From Rostratula benghalensis (taxonomy: Eukaryota > Chordata > Aves > Charadriiformes > Rostratulidae): a stretch of 64,000 nucleotides of DNA. Location of the stretch: NCBI GenBank assembly GCA_013399305.1, contig VXAI01000015.1, positions 5,352,845-5,416,844 of the forward strand. The letters run 5' to 3'. Made by a program: the position numbers and the translations under genes. Positions 40,377-53,545 of this stretch are shown one piece after another. Positions within the stretch are counted from its first letter, which is position 1; each line of letters begins with the position of its first letter. The notes below the pieces were generated by a model that was not told where the DNA came from, did not search any database, and worked only from the letters and a program-made list of their open reading frames with translations.

Positions 40377-43300
40377 CCCATGGAACACCCAAAGCAGGTA
40401 ACAATTTCTCCATACTTACTTATTTTTTAGAAAATTCAGTCAACTTCTTCTCTGCTTCTTCTGAACATTGCAAAAAGATTATGAACCTCTGACTATATTC
40501 TTCCAGGGCTTGAGCTCTTGGCTAGCTGTGATCAGTTAGACTAATTCACCTCATGCAGTCTTCTACCTTCAACTATTCTTGTTTCCTGAGTGGAGGAAAA
40601 TGTGTGCAAGCACTAAATCTCAAACATGCTATTCTAACATTTGGATTCCATTATCCTAGAGATAACATATAATCCTATAATGATATGTAATAAATTAACA
40701 TTTAATCTCATATCAGAGAGTTCAAAGGGATCACAGCCAGCTGGTGCTAAAATAAGCACTTGCTAGAGGCTGCAAGAATGGGAGCTGAAGATGAGAAGTG
40801 AGTGAGATCTAAGCTGCTCCGACGCCTGGGCTTGGCAAGACTGGTTGGCAAGGAAATGGATCAAATAAACCCCTGATATGAAGGGGATGATCTCCAAAAT
40901 CACCTGACCTATGCCCTTTCATTGTGAATTATGTCTTTGCAGTCCATCCAGTGCAGAAGAAGGTAAGATTTCTCACCTCAGAGCTAACGAGCAGGGAAAG
41001 CCATTGTCACATAGTGTTGCACAGGGGACTTAATTCAGTGCTTGATTTGTCCACCATTTGTCAAAGTGCAGAGATCTGACGAGGCTGAGAGCAAGCATTC
41101 AACCCTGGGTTCAGCTCTCTCCAACTGTAGAGATCCATATCCACCCTCTTTTTGTCCCCCCGGTCCTACTTCATGCACATGCAGAACTTAAGAAAGGATG
41201 TACAGTTTCAACACAGAGAAGCTAAAAATGATTTGTCATTTTGTTCTCCTTTCACACATCTTCACACATAGCACCAATACACCAACCACTGCACAATCTT
41301 CACTAATAACAACAGCCATTAATAAAGTTTGCTCCATAGAGACTTGCTTAATAAATGCATATAGTGACTCTGGTGAGGATGATTCGTTTCTCTTTAAGAT
41401 AGACACAATTAAAAGCCCCTGGCAGGAAGACGCAGCCTCCCAAAGTGTGCAAGGCAATAACAAACACTGAGGGCTGGTGACTCAAAGAACAGAGATAAAT
41501 CCCTCACTTGCCAAAGTCCTGACAACTTCTACCAAGCCAAGATGTCACTGTTAGGGTAAGGGGATGAGAATTGTCATTATCTTCCCGGATGCCCTGTGTG
41601 CCACCTCAGTTGTCCCAGCTACATCCTATAGCATAGTATGTTTTTCTGGAAATTTGCAGACCCCAGCACTTAATCTCTGTTCATGGGCAGCAGCAGCAAA
41701 AAAACCAACTGACACCAGTCAGATTCAGGTCCTTTCTCTGAATTCAAAGACACACTTCATTGCTCCATCTCAAACTGGAATACACTTTAAAGAAAAAGCT
41801 TGTCAGATAGCCAAGAAAGCCAAGAATCCATCACAGACAGAGACAGCATTTATAAAAAAATACTGCCAAACCTCTTTGCTACTTTTCAGTGGAGACACAT
41901 CAACCTTACTGCCAAATTAGCTAGAAAGTAAAGGCAGTTAAAAAAACATCAAGAAAATGGAAAGTGAGAAACTCAGACAGGATAGCCAATAAAAATATAC
42001 AGTGTGCTGAATTTCACAACTCTGGACACTGACCACAGTTCTGTATCTGAAGAAAAATTAATAAATAAAACTAACAAAAAAATCTGAAGTGTTATGGAGT
42101 TATCTTTGCTCTAGCGTAAAACACACATTTCTATTACCCTTTCCGGATTAGCCAAATGAAGATCAATGTATCTATAAAACTCAATGACATGTTAATGCAA
42201 ACCTTAAAAAAGATAAAATGCCTTTTATCTCAGTCTTAGGAAAACCTAATAAAGAATTAACAGTCCATGAAGCCACGGAATTTCACTCAAGGCTTTACTT
42301 TATGCCAGGACTTCCTACTCCATTAATTTTTAACGGACAGGTTTCCCCAGGCTTTGGGACATGTTGGTACAATTGTATATTGTCATTAAAATTGGTCCTA
42401 TATTTTCCTTCAGAGCTGGGAGAGGAGCCCTGCTGTAGTTCGTGGACTTAAAATACAGACAATGCCCACAATGGATCACAACTGTAAATCTGGAAAAACT
42501 GTTAAGGTAAATATCATGCAAAAATGCTAGACAAATATTGATTTTGATAATGATCTGATAATTAATGTATTTATGAGCCAAAACTTTCACCTGCAGGATA
42601 AGCAGTTTGGATCAGAGCTCATTCATAACATCAGCATTACAGATTTATATCAGAAGCAACTGCCAGGAATCTACTAACGCAACATTAGATATTGAATCTT
42701 TAAAGAGATGCAGTCAAATATTAGTCTAGGAATAGGTTCAAGATTGGTTCTCAGAATTAATGAGCCTTCCGTAACTGCCATGGACCGTACCAGGAAGCTG
42801 GTATCCATAAAGCCAAACGCCCCCAAGAACTTGGTGAGAAACTGGTCTCATCCAAATTCCTTGCTGTATTTATTTCTACTGTCAAACACAAGGCAGCAAG
42901 ACCAGAAATTTCAAATGCCAGTACTTAAAACCAAATTACATCCAATGCTTTTGCACACATTTAAAATTTGCTCGCTCAAAAGTGCCTGAATACCTACAGC
43001 CACTATTACATCAAATGAAATTAAGATGCTTCCCACTTCTGCTAATTGGGTGGCCTTGTCTTGGATTCGAAGGTAAGCACCCACTCCTTTCAGACACCCA
43101 TGAGATGAAGACTGAGGCCACAGTGCCCAGCTGCAGCACGGTGCTTTTCTAGAGGGAACGTGCCAATAGCAGGAGAGGCACAACACAGCCTAAGCTCATG
43201 CAGTCTGCAAGGCTGACAGGCTTGGGCTTGTGAATCAGCACAGGGAGGAAAGAGACAGCAGTAGGCATGGAAAACAGTCCCAAGGAAAAGCAGGGGCAAA

Positions 43301-44763
43301 AGACTAGGAGAGAGCAACAGAACGGGCAGTGAGCGAAGTGGAGGCAGCAGGAATAAAGCTTGACTATTCAAGGACTGAAAACCTGCTATTTCCATAAAGA
43401 AGAAGGAAAACAAACCCCAAACGTCAAAACAACCATTGATTTGAAGCCTTTCCCTCCTCAGAGGGATGAAGGTGCCTTCCCCTTAACCCACCCGGGGTCA
43501 GGTCAGGAGAAAGGCTTCCCTGCCTTGGAAGCCCTACCCACACAACGTCCTCCCCAGAAGGCTAAAGCTCCTCAGACACCACGGGTCTTGAGCACTATTT
43601 GCACCAGTTTACCTGGGACCATCCTCACCTCCCTTCCCATCTATGCTTCTCCCCCTGCTTTGGGAGAACAGCTGCTTCTTCCAGGCACTCTGAGATTAAT
43701 TATTCTTGGTTATACTCCTGCACAGTGCCTTGATCTGGAAAATTTATTTAGATACCTTCCCAGGCAGCATATTTAAATGCTGGCCTCACATCTGCCCGAC
43801 CATAAAAATCAACACCTGAATGATGACAAACATTAGGCCAGTTGGGTGGAGACCGTCCTCTGCAAACTCTACCACACTTATTCTCATGGACTTGGACCTC
43901 ATGGACAGAAGTCTGAGTCTCCTCCCTGCTTCCCACCTGAGGCACAAATACAGGTCTCAGCTAGAGTAAGAAACCAGGTGTGGAACAACAAGAGAAGGAA
44001 AGGACACCTTCTCCCATCAGTAAACAGGGCCCATGCTATGTTTAGCCCTGAAGAACAACCACTGCCTGATCCATACCACTGCTCTGCAAGTGAGATGCCT
44101 CAGCAAAGAGGTAAAACAGAAAGAGCTAATCTGGGACAAGAAAAAAGAGCGCCAAACACGCGAGGTAGTGAAGTCCACACCAAGACCCCCATTTCTACAA
44201 TGCCACCCCAAGCAGCCACCAAGGAGATGCAGGTACCCTCACCACCTGACAGTCTCGTCTCTGTATTTCAGCACAGGGTAAGGAGTTGTCCTGTTTTGAG
44301 AGTATGGAAACAAGGCTTACATACTCAGCCACAGGCATTTCTGCTTCTACATAACAATGCTGGGTATGGAATAACAGCCACAGATGCATCCTGCACTGCA
44401 AATCCATTTGTTGGCAAAAAATCTTATTTTGCCATCTTTATTCACCCAGCATCTCATAAGCACCAAACACATTTGGATCACCAAGGTGGGATTTTAAATT
44501 AATCAACAGGAAGCACTGCCTTCCAAAGGCAGCCTATTCTAGATCTATCCCTGGCTAATCTTCCAGAAATGCTCTGCCACTCTTACTTGTACAGAAAATT
44601 TGCAAGAACTCCAAACAGAATAGTGCTCTGTACAGTGGGGTGCAGACCAGCATCTTTTATTGTCTGACACGGAAAAATCCATCACCAGACTCTCAAATCT
44701 GACAAGAGTCCCTTCTGAGAGCAACAAGTTTCAAGAATTCTTATAAAAGTCTTCTACAAGCTT

Positions 44764-44783
44764 AAAAAAAAACAAAAAAAACA
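44764..44783. repeat. A9-C-A8-C tract
   Basis: A-rich low-complexity run, no transposon body recognised. Confidence 0.85.
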
Positions 44784-46439
44784 AAGAATAGGAAAATAAA
44801 GACTTAACTAATAAAAAGCAAAAATCCTAGCCCTTACCTTTCAAATGCACCCTTTGAACCTCACCATCTCCATTGAATTTTCAATGAAACTTAGAGCCAA
44901 ATATTTATAGGCACCAGACTATAAATGAACCTCCCTTTTGATATCACCCTTCAAGCCTTCAGTTCAAGGCTGGGCAAGACAGAAACATGAAGATGAAGGG
45001 TGAATTAGCTCAAAAGGGGGAACTTGTCAATCAAACTGCTAATGCAAGACCACAACAAAACTCCGGTTTAACCTCAGCAGTGACCACCCATCATAATATG
45101 GCAGTTTGACTGCTTGTCAGCAACCTGCTTTGAAGAACAAGGATGCTGCAGAAGTCTTTCTGAAATTCAGCAAGGAAAAATGCACCTGTCTCCTAGACAT
45201 CCATCAAGGCTTTCCAGAGTCTGCAACCAAATGAATTCTCAGTAAGTCCCAAGTAATTTTTGGAGAAGAAAAATTACTGTATAAAGGATTAATGCAGATA
45301 CAGGCTGCACAATGCCCCCCTTGCACATTATTTCTCCACTTTTTACATAACCACATCTGAATAGAGCACAAGGTTGCACATAAAGACATCCCATGTCTTC
45401 CTTCATCCCAAGCTCCAAGGACACTGGGCTGTTGAACACACTCTTGAGAGAGCACCTATAGCACGGTTGGAAAGCATCAAATTTAAAACAAATCCATCCA
45501 GGAATGCAAGGTCCCCACGGCAGGGAGCTCCCCAGCACATATCCACAGAAACAGGAGGCATCTGCAAGGGAACAGATGACAGCCCAGAAGAGGTGACATT
45601 CTTCCTCTTCTTCTTGGCTTGCATCTGGATTTACTGTGTTTCCTCTCCTCACACCAGGAGGGGCACAGATGTTGAACTGGACTCCTGACACGGACTGCAA
45701 GTAGGTTTTGTCTCAACCAATTTACACCGGTACAGCCCTAAAGCTCACCCTGTTTTCACCCTAACACTGGAGTCTGAGGTCTGTTGTCTGAACATAAATA
45801 AGCACAGGATTCACAAGAGATTATCATATTTTAAACAGAGTATGTTTGCAGTTTTCTTCAGGAGTATTAGTTTTCAGAAATGCAGTATATTTATGCATGC
45901 AGTTAATTGGATAGATTGTAATAAAAACAAAAATATCCGTTCCTTATCCTAAGTGCAGAAGTAAAAAGGAAAAATAAAATTTTAACTGATCAACAGCCTT
46001 ATCTTACTCTTTCCTGAACATTTATTCACAATATTTCCAGCATGTACAGCTTGCAACAAAGATGCAAACTAGTTAATTTTCCAAAAGCAAGAACCGTTAC
46101 AAAACCTGTAAAGCAAATAAGCCAATCTTCACCTTCTGAATATTAAGATATCCCACAACAGCAATAAATTAAGTCCTGGGAAGTCTTGACTCCTGACAGT
46201 CCTGCTATCATGGCAAGCATCGGAGCATTGGGGCCATCAGAGCAGCGGTGGAGAACGGAGGCAGCGAAGGCTGAATTCCTGCCGTACCACAGACCTGGTC
46301 TGGGACCCTGCCTGTGCCATCTCCACAACGTAGCCCACACCAGCTTCAAATCTTATCATTTTATCAATGAGAACCATAGATATGTGAAGACCAGCCTTCA
46401 CTACACTTTATTATGTTTTTAGCATAAACTAAAAATCAA

Positions 46440-46570
46440 TTGTGTCTCGTTAATAAAATTCCACCACAACAAGCCAATTAGTAAGACTCATTAATTTTTT
46501 ATGCATGTACCAATGTGCGTGAAGCCAGCTGACCTTTCAGTGATTAGTGTATCACACGTTCATGTTTTCT
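46440..46570. promoter_or_regulatory. Homeodomain-site-rich, conserved-element-like stretch
   Basis: Cores in about 130 bp include cgttaataaaattcc, agccaattagtaag, ctcattaattttttatgcat, gtgattagtgtatcac. Non-repetitive with low-frequency CpG retained. Regulatory role is inferred from texture only. Confidence 0.25.
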
Positions 46571-47254
46571 ACCTTCTTTTCTTTGATTTACAGAAGTTGC
46601 AATGTGTTTTCCAAAAACCAAAGCCGAGTTTTTCAGTGAAGCTCAGAGCTGGCTTCTCCCTTCTGTCACGTAACTCCTGATCACACCTGAGTAGTCCAGT
46701 GGGGCCAGAGGATCAGGGAAGCACAAGGACACCTCCAAGCTATTTCCACCTGCAGAGCAGATGCAAGCAAAGCCTGGCCACATACAAGGGTATCTGGAAA
46801 CATAGGGACTCGGTGTTCACCAGGAAAGACTCTTATTCCTGCAGGGACTGAGGATGGGCAGTCCTTGCCCTACTTGCCCCTGAGACAATGACAACTTCCA
46901 TCCCACTCAGATACTCTCAGCAGGGGACACTTTCTGGTGGTTTCATAACAAATAGCTCAAATGCCAGTCAGTCCACCCCAAAGCTGGCCTCAGTGTGGCC
47001 CAGAGCACAGGATGTGCTGCTAATGGATACATGCAGCCATTAAGTCAGTAAAGCAGAAATAAAAGAATTTAGGAATAAAATGAAACTTCTGCTTGAGTAA
47101 GGGCTTCTGGATCAGGCATTAAATCTGCCTGGTATCTCTCTCCAGTGTCACTGCACACCTATTTTCTCCTTGTAAAGCACAGTATTGATTTTTAAATGTT
47201 TTCATTCACACTTAGAAGCTTTCCAGGATTGGACTTTATTCTTCAATATTACCC

Positions 47255-47432
47255 ACTGAACAGTGAAACACTGGAACAGATTGCCTGGGAGCACTACAGG
47301 GTCTTCATCACTGGGAGACCATAAGGACAGGCTATCTTCAAGGAATTTCATAGGTAGAGCTGAGCTTTCCTTGGAACAGAGATGTGGACTAGAAGACCCT
47401 TCATGTTCCCTCCCAGCCATATTTCTCTATGC
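47255..47432 (+). mobile_element. Diverged CR1-type LINE 3'-end fragment
   Basis: The segment follows the order of the CR1 3' region: a stretch like 'cactggaacagattgcctgg' (family form: CACTGGAACAGGTTGCCCAG), then an internal 'tcttcaagg' block, then 'gtggactagaagacccttc' (family form: TTGGACTAGATGATC..CCTTCC), then 'tcccagcc' and a final 'tctctatg' resembling the CR1 terminal ATTCTATG unit. Many substitutions and a short insertion show it is old. CR1 is the dominant LINE of birds and other sauropsids, so this is one of the best clues to the organism. It is non-coding here. Confidence 0.75.
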
Positions 47433-48334
47433 ACACTCTCAAGCACACTCTGAACCTGAAACAACCAAGAGAGTTAATCTGCCCTTTGAAACATCAGCAG
47501 CATCCAAGTGGTGGTGAAGATGACAGGTTATCCTACCTTATGTCATCCCTCTAATATCTGGTTCTCACAGAGCTTATCAGAAAATCTCTGAATTTCTCGG
47601 ATCTTATCAGTCACCACAATATATTGTACAAAAAGAGCAACAACTTTTCAGAACTGAACACACATCTACAACAGTATTTCCTGGGTTCAGTGTAGTCTCA
47701 TCTTGATACTAGTCTGTTCACTCAAGACTAGGAATACATCTACACCTATTTACTCATGTGCAGTTTTGAGACTATTATGACAAAATGAACAAATTCTAAA
47801 ATTTGCTGTTAGAGTGTTATTAAACTCCAAGAGTCCAATGTGCAGTAACAGAATGCAGCAACACCACAATCCCTCACTTGAGGGATATGGGACAGAAGAT
47901 AATAGCATAGTCTTTGCCTATTGGCAACGGGGGGAAAAAGTTGAGAGGAAGGCTCGTATCACCTGCAACTCCTGTGAAGTCAGCGTGGTTCACTGTGGGA
48001 ATCAGTGCAGTGTGGCACATCAGCTGGTGGAGTGCCTTCACCTTTAAAGGCTGGATTTACTGCAGGAAGGTCCTGCCTAATGACATTCCCATGACACTTC
48101 TCTTTTTCACTAACCACTTTGAGTGCCTTCCAGGTAACTCTACCTACAGGCAAACATCCACAGGCAGAGAGAGAACATGGATACAACCCTCCTTCTGACA
48201 CCACAGAAGCAATAAACCCTGCTCTCCTCCAGTCAAGGCTCAGGTTGGTTCAACATTTCACAAGACAGCTGAGCCGGCACCATTCAACCCCTCCACCATG
48301 GGACGTCTTCCCTTGTGGTCACATACAAGCTGCC

Positions 48335-48345
48335 TTTTTTTTTTT
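48335..48345. repeat. Poly(T) tract followed by CCAG
   Basis: Eleven T then CCAG; acceptor-like on the plus strand, but no exon is supported. Confidence 0.85.
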
Positions 48346-49999
48346 CCAGGGTGGGGGGAAGATTTTTTCCTTAAACCTGACCCCTACGCTCCTACAGTTT
48401 GTCAAGTTTTGCACCAAAATTTCTCCCCTTGTTATTTTTCCAGTGCACGATACAGCAAAAGCATCCTTGCTTGTCCAGCAGAATACAGAAAACCAACCTC
48501 AGAGTTTTGGCCCCAACTCTTTGCAACTTTATCTCTCAGAACTCGGTACTAATACAGCTGCAAGTGAAATTTGCCCCTTGCCACCAGATCTTTAGGGAAT
48601 CCCTGTCCACACCCCAGGAGGGGAACAAGTCTGGGCAGATTTTCAGAATGGTGGCAGATGCAAGGGTTAAGGGCTCTCTGAAAAACAGTCCACAACCACC
48701 ACAAAGGAGGGAGCTAATTTAACAGGGGTTTGCCACCCACAGTGGGGACCAAGCACTTGAGAAACCCAGCCCCTATTCACCATGGGTATCTGTCATGTTT
48801 AGAGGGTTAATTTATTAAAATACAGCAAAGTGGCAAGTACTAAAAAGCATTAACCAAGCGACAAGTGCTTATGCATATTTTATGAAGCATTTTCAACCAC
48901 GGTTCAATGTATCCAAGAATACTTCTGAAAAATGGCAGATTCTGGAGGGGATTTGGAGAGGAAATAACATATAGAATAGGAGGACAGATGTTGCTAATTT
49001 ATGATGCAAAGGCCTTTACTGAAAAGTGCACATTTTGCTTAAGATTCTCTACAAATGCTATTTTAATGCTGATTTCCTCCTCTTTAGAATTTCACAAACT
49101 CTCCTCTGTAAGAACTTCAGCTTGGCTCAGAAGTTTAGCTTGAATCAAAAGCAGCATCTGTAACCAGCAATTAAACCGAGGCTTCAGTATTGTGTACATT
49201 TTTAAAGCATATCCACTTTTTTACAACGCCACTTGAAAAAACATGGCTAAGCTGTATGTTGGGAACGCGAGAGTGCATTTTGCCTTGCTGCCTTCCACTC
49301 TTGCCAGGGTTATTGGGACTTTTTGACCTGGGACTAAACTCAGAACAGCAACAGAGTGGGAGCTATGAGCTCAGAAAACAGAAGCAAGATTATCTCTTTA
49401 AAAAAAAGGAAAAAAATAAAATAAAATTGAAAAGCTGCATGTATTGGCCAAAGTGTTTCATCAGTCACTCCCAATGCCTCATACACCATCACACAATCTT
49501 GTTTTTCCTATCAACATTGAGGAGCATTTTGAACATGAATCAGTTAGTTCTCCACTCTCCCCACTCTACCCCAAAAGGTTTGAAATTAAACACAAGCCTC
49601 ATGTCCCACACACAGGAGCCTACACAGATTTTTTTCTGCTTACCAGCCCCTCCACATGGACATGTGGCTTGACTGCTCCTCTGCAGCTCTCCAAAGACAA
49701 CACACTCTACAGAGCAGATTATTTTCTGCAAGGTTGCTACACCGCCAGGGGGGGTCTGTGAAATCTTCCTTGTATGCAAATATCAGTTAAAAATAAAAAA
49801 GGAGAACCATGCATCAAATTCTTCTGGCATTCACTTCAGACACTGCTGGATCATGCTGAAGTGCAAATGAATAGCAGACACAATTGTGTGCAGATGCTGC
49901 AATGGAAAACCTGACATCAATCCAGGACTTTCACCCCACCACAGGGCAGCTTTTGCTCCTAAATTGAGGTGGCATTACTACTTCATATATGGTGACATT

Positions 50000-50090
50000 A
50001 AAAACAAAAACAAACAAACAAAACCCCAAACCCCAAAAATCAAAAAACCTGCCCACAAAGAAACACACACCCAAAAGCCCAAACCAGCCT
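50000..50090. repeat. A/C-rich low-complexity block
   Basis: About 90 bp made mainly of A and C (AAAAC, AAACC, CCCCAAA, ACACACCC phrases). It generates spurious Lys/Gln/Pro-rich frames on the plus strand. Confidence 0.85.
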
Positions 50091-50292
50091 TACAGTTACG
50101 TAAATCAGCATACAAAAAATTCAGGAATTAAGGTTCCCTGTACAACCACGTTGGAGATGGGAGAACCAGGGTTTGTCACAGCTCCAACAGGGGGATGTGG
50201 CCGAGGGCTGCAGAGCTGCTTGGCTTCATATTATAATACAGTTGTATAAAGATAGGCTTTTTCTTCCAGCCTTGCTCATGGTAAGGCAAATG

Positions 50293-50316
50293 AGGTGCTC
50301 ACCCAGGTGCTCACCC
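50293..50316. repeat. 12-bp tandem duplication
   Basis: AGGTGCTCACCC occurs twice in direct succession, followed by AGCTGC. A small slippage duplication; no function suggested. Confidence 0.85.
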
Positions 50317-51331
50317 AGCTGCAAGTTACTGCTTTTCTCACTCCTTGCCCATCAGTGCTTTGTTTCCAGCACATTGCCCAGGCTGCCCTGAGCACAAGGC
50401 AGCTCATTTCTTCATGGCTTTTCATTCACCACATTGCATCCCAGAGCTCAGCTAATCTTCTTTGATCTTCTCTACACAGCTCTGAGGGATGCTTTTACTG
50501 AACTCCACAGTTGGAACCATGCAAAAGCCTAAAACCTCACCCACCACCCCCACCACAAGATTTGGGGTGCCTCAAACCCAAATCTTTACTTCCAATATGT
50601 AACAGCACATGCTCAAATCACATCTGCTCTGCACTTCGCTTCCAAGGATGCATCTTGGCTCTCCTGCAAATCAGGAATGCCAAAGTGTGACCCCAGAGAA
50701 TAAATAAAGGCAACTACAGATTCCCATAGCAGCATGGGCTGCATCAACTTCCTTGGCACCACATGTAAAATGTGGTGAGAAGTTTCAAAATTTAGTGGCA
50801 ATCTCTCCACCCATGGATCAAACCAGCCCAATTAATTAACAACCAGCAGAGTTAAAAGCTGCTGAAAGCCAGATTCTGAAAAGAGGTGAGGGTAGCAATG
50901 TTTATCAGCAGTGCTGACGTCTGGGCTTACTGAAAGCAAAGGGGACTCCTGATTCTCCATTAGCACTTCCTGGGAGTGTGCACTATCCATCACCATGTCA
51001 CAGAGTCACAGACACATGGCCACGAACACATCCCTGTGAAGAAGGCCCTGTATACACCCTACACCCCACCAGCACCAATTCAAACCAGCAGCTGCTGCCC
51101 TAGTTCCCGTGCTTGTATATGGCCACCCCCAGTGGCAGACAGCCCTGGGGAGGGTCTTGGTACCCGCAGGTACAGGGTGACACTGCAGCCACCTGGTCAG
51201 ATCCAGCGCAGCTTCTCAGGGCTGCTGCACACTTAGCAATACTTCATGCTTACCTACTCCCATGGCACTTTCAGAGAAGAGTGATTGCCTGTGAAACACT
51301 ATCTCACCCATCCCAAGCAGAATTTATTTAC

Positions 51332-51350
51332 TTTTTTGTTTGTTTGTTTT
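51332..51350. repeat. (TTTG)n microsatellite
   Basis: Three TTTG units in a T-rich run. Confidence 0.85.
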
Positions 51351-52191
51351 AATCTGATAAATTGCAATTTCAGTACATTTGCCGGCAAAAACACTGCATT
51401 ACAAAGACATATAACAAATACCCATTGTTTATAGACTAGGTTATTTATTCCCAGTGTATCTTCTTGCCTTTTACTGGTTGCGTCTTTTATCAGCAATAAC
51501 CAAGTACCTTTCAAGTTGACAACCTGTTTGGTTTATGGCAGGAAAATGCATCCAAGTGCCTTTCAAGTCTGGTCTTGCTGCACAGAATTCAAATAGCTCA
51601 ATGAGCATCGTTCTTGCAAAGTTTAGTTTTGGTATGATTCACATTTTTGTTAGGGTGGAATTCTTAAGGCAAACTTTTCAAAATCATCAGTGTCAGTGCC
51701 AGAACCAAGTCTCCCTGTCCACACATTGTCCAAGATTATGATGTCTAAAAAGAATAATAAACATAATCAAGTTCCAAGTAATTTTGAGATGATACACCAT
51801 TTCTAGTTAGCATTAAAAAGAGCTGGACTTCAAGGGTATCCAGCTAAAGAAGAGTGACAGAAGAAAATAAAATAGTTACAGGCTGACTTGGGGAGCAGCT
51901 TGTAGGGACACACAGATTGCTGGGACACACACAATTACAGGATTTCAGGGCATGAGGATAAACCCTGAAGAAACAGTGACTACATGCGTGCAAAGTAACA
52001 GAGAAGGAGTCTGAATTCTCAGAGCTGGACCCCAGACCTGCCACGACAGTTGAACCATAGAGAAGATGGTTTCACCTACAGGTATGGAGAAATTGCAGAG
52101 GTGGAACAAAGCCAAGTGTCTCCATGGGGTGTGCGGCCACCTCCCATCCCCGCTGCCCTCCTACACTCAGGCACCACCAGGCAGGAGTCTG

Positions 52192-52222
52192 CCCTTCTCC
52201 TCTTCTTCTTCCTCCTCCTCCC
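52192..52222. repeat. Polypyrimidine (TCT/TCC)n tract
   Basis: About 30 bp of pure pyrimidine in TCT and TCC triplets; potential H-DNA former and purine-rich on the transcribed message strand. Confidence 0.85.
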
Positions 52223-52498
52223 TGCCATCCTTCCATCTCCTCACCACCCTCTTACTCCACATGGCTCTTCCCATCACTTATTTCCTTTTGAAAGAACTGA
52301 TTCACAAACAATAATCAAGGCTTTTGTGTTTTAATGTTTTGATCATATTCGGTCCCCCACTCTCCTCCAAGCCCCCTCCAGGTTCACGGCAGTGACACCT
52401 TCCCTTCAGATTCCCTCTCCAAGAGCCTTCATTTCTCTCCCTAATTGAATTGTTGTCATGGAAATCATTCCTCCTCTCCATCTTACTGAAAGGCTTTT

Positions 52499-52518
52499 TA
52501 AAAATAAATAAATAAATA
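52499..52518. repeat. (AAAT)n microsatellite
   Basis: Four AAAT-type units. Confidence 0.85.
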
Positions 52519-52856
52519 TAAACCCACAACAAATCACCAGCCCTCTGCTCTACCACTTTTCCAGCAATCAGCCACCCCACGTCTCCTCCCCGAGCAGGTC
52601 ACATCCCCGGCAGCTCCTTCTCCCAGCCTGGGAAAGCTCACATGTGCCTCCCCCACTGTCCCCTTCCCACAGCCCCGGCCTGACACAACCCCAATATGTG
52701 GGCACCACCACAATATATGCTTTTAATACATCACTAGGGTGATCTCTGGATTTGCTGCACCACTTTCCTTCTCAGACAAGTGATACCCCTACAGCTGAGG
52801 AGCCATGAGCCTTCAAATGCAGAGCATAGCCACAGCCACCTGTTCTCCTCTGTCTA

Positions 52857-52876
52857 GATATATAAATATATATATA
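52857..52876. repeat. (TA)n microsatellite
   Basis: TATA-rich run of about 20 bp with one AA interruption; not a promoter in itself. Confidence 0.85.
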
Positions 52877-53119
52877 CATGCATAAGTGATAAGTGTTTAG
52901 GTATTTTTTAAATAAAAATAAAATCTCCGCTTACATAACAAGCAGTGGCTCTGCAGTCAAGAAAGTCTGTCTGTTTTTCCAGGCTGGAAAATTAATTGCG
53001 GAAAAATCACCTTTGATGAACTTCCAATATGAAGGCTGCTGGCTCCAGAAACAGAGCAGGGTTGTCCTGGCTCCAGAGAGAGAAGAAATAATGGTGTTCA
53101 AAATATAATCCATTAACAG

Positions 53120-53285
53120 ACGGTGCTGGAGGCCGGGGCCCAGACCTGCCGCCGGCAGGGGCTGCAGGGGCTCTGTGAGGAGAGGCCCGGGCTGCCCCGC
53201 CCACACACAGCCGGTTCCAGCCGGATCCAGCCGGTTCCGGCAGCCGGGGTCCAGCGCAGCTCCACAGCCGAGATGGTGAGGCCTC
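53120..53285. other. Short CpG-dense block with a 10-bp tandem repeat
   Basis: About 165 bp of high GC with more than a dozen CpG, against a CpG-poor background. It contains three near-copies of a 10-mer, ccggttccag / ccggatccag / ccggttccgg (53211-53240). No start codon plus donor that would make it a TMEM132 first exon was found on the minus strand. It directly precedes the avian-type repeat, so it is either that repeat's GC-rich end or an intragenic CpG island. Confidence 0.6.
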
Positions 53286-53545
53286 AGGGAAAACGCGGCA
53301 ATGGAAGTGCAAAAACTGGCACAGAATGAGGAAAAAAGTGTGAGAAACAGCCCTGTGAGCACCCAGGTCAGAGCAGAGTCCCCACAGCCATGATGGGGAG
53401 ATCAGAGGGGAGCAGGAGTGAGAAGGACAGAGTGGTGGAGAGGAACTATTATGGACTGGCTGCAACCCCCTGTTCCCCATCCCCCTGTGCTGTTCAGCAG
53501 ATGGAGGACATAGAGGAGTTGGGAATGAAGGAGTGAAGTGCACAC
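53286..53545 (+). mobile_element. Avian-type interspersed repeat fragment (unclassified, possibly LTR-derived)
   Basis: Phrases match a repeat familiar from bird genomic sequence: 'aaaaactggcacagaatgag' (53311), 'gtgtgagaaacagccctgtg' (53338), 'aaccccctgttccccatccc' (53465), 'cctgtgctgttcagcagatg' (53484) and 'ggaatgaaggagtgaagtgc' (53522). The order and spacing fit an internally deleted copy. Class was not settled by eye. Minus-strand open frames of 143 and 208 codons run through it but start at GTG and are not conserved genes. The CpG-rich sequence just before it (53120-53285) may be the 5' part of the same element. Confidence 0.5.
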
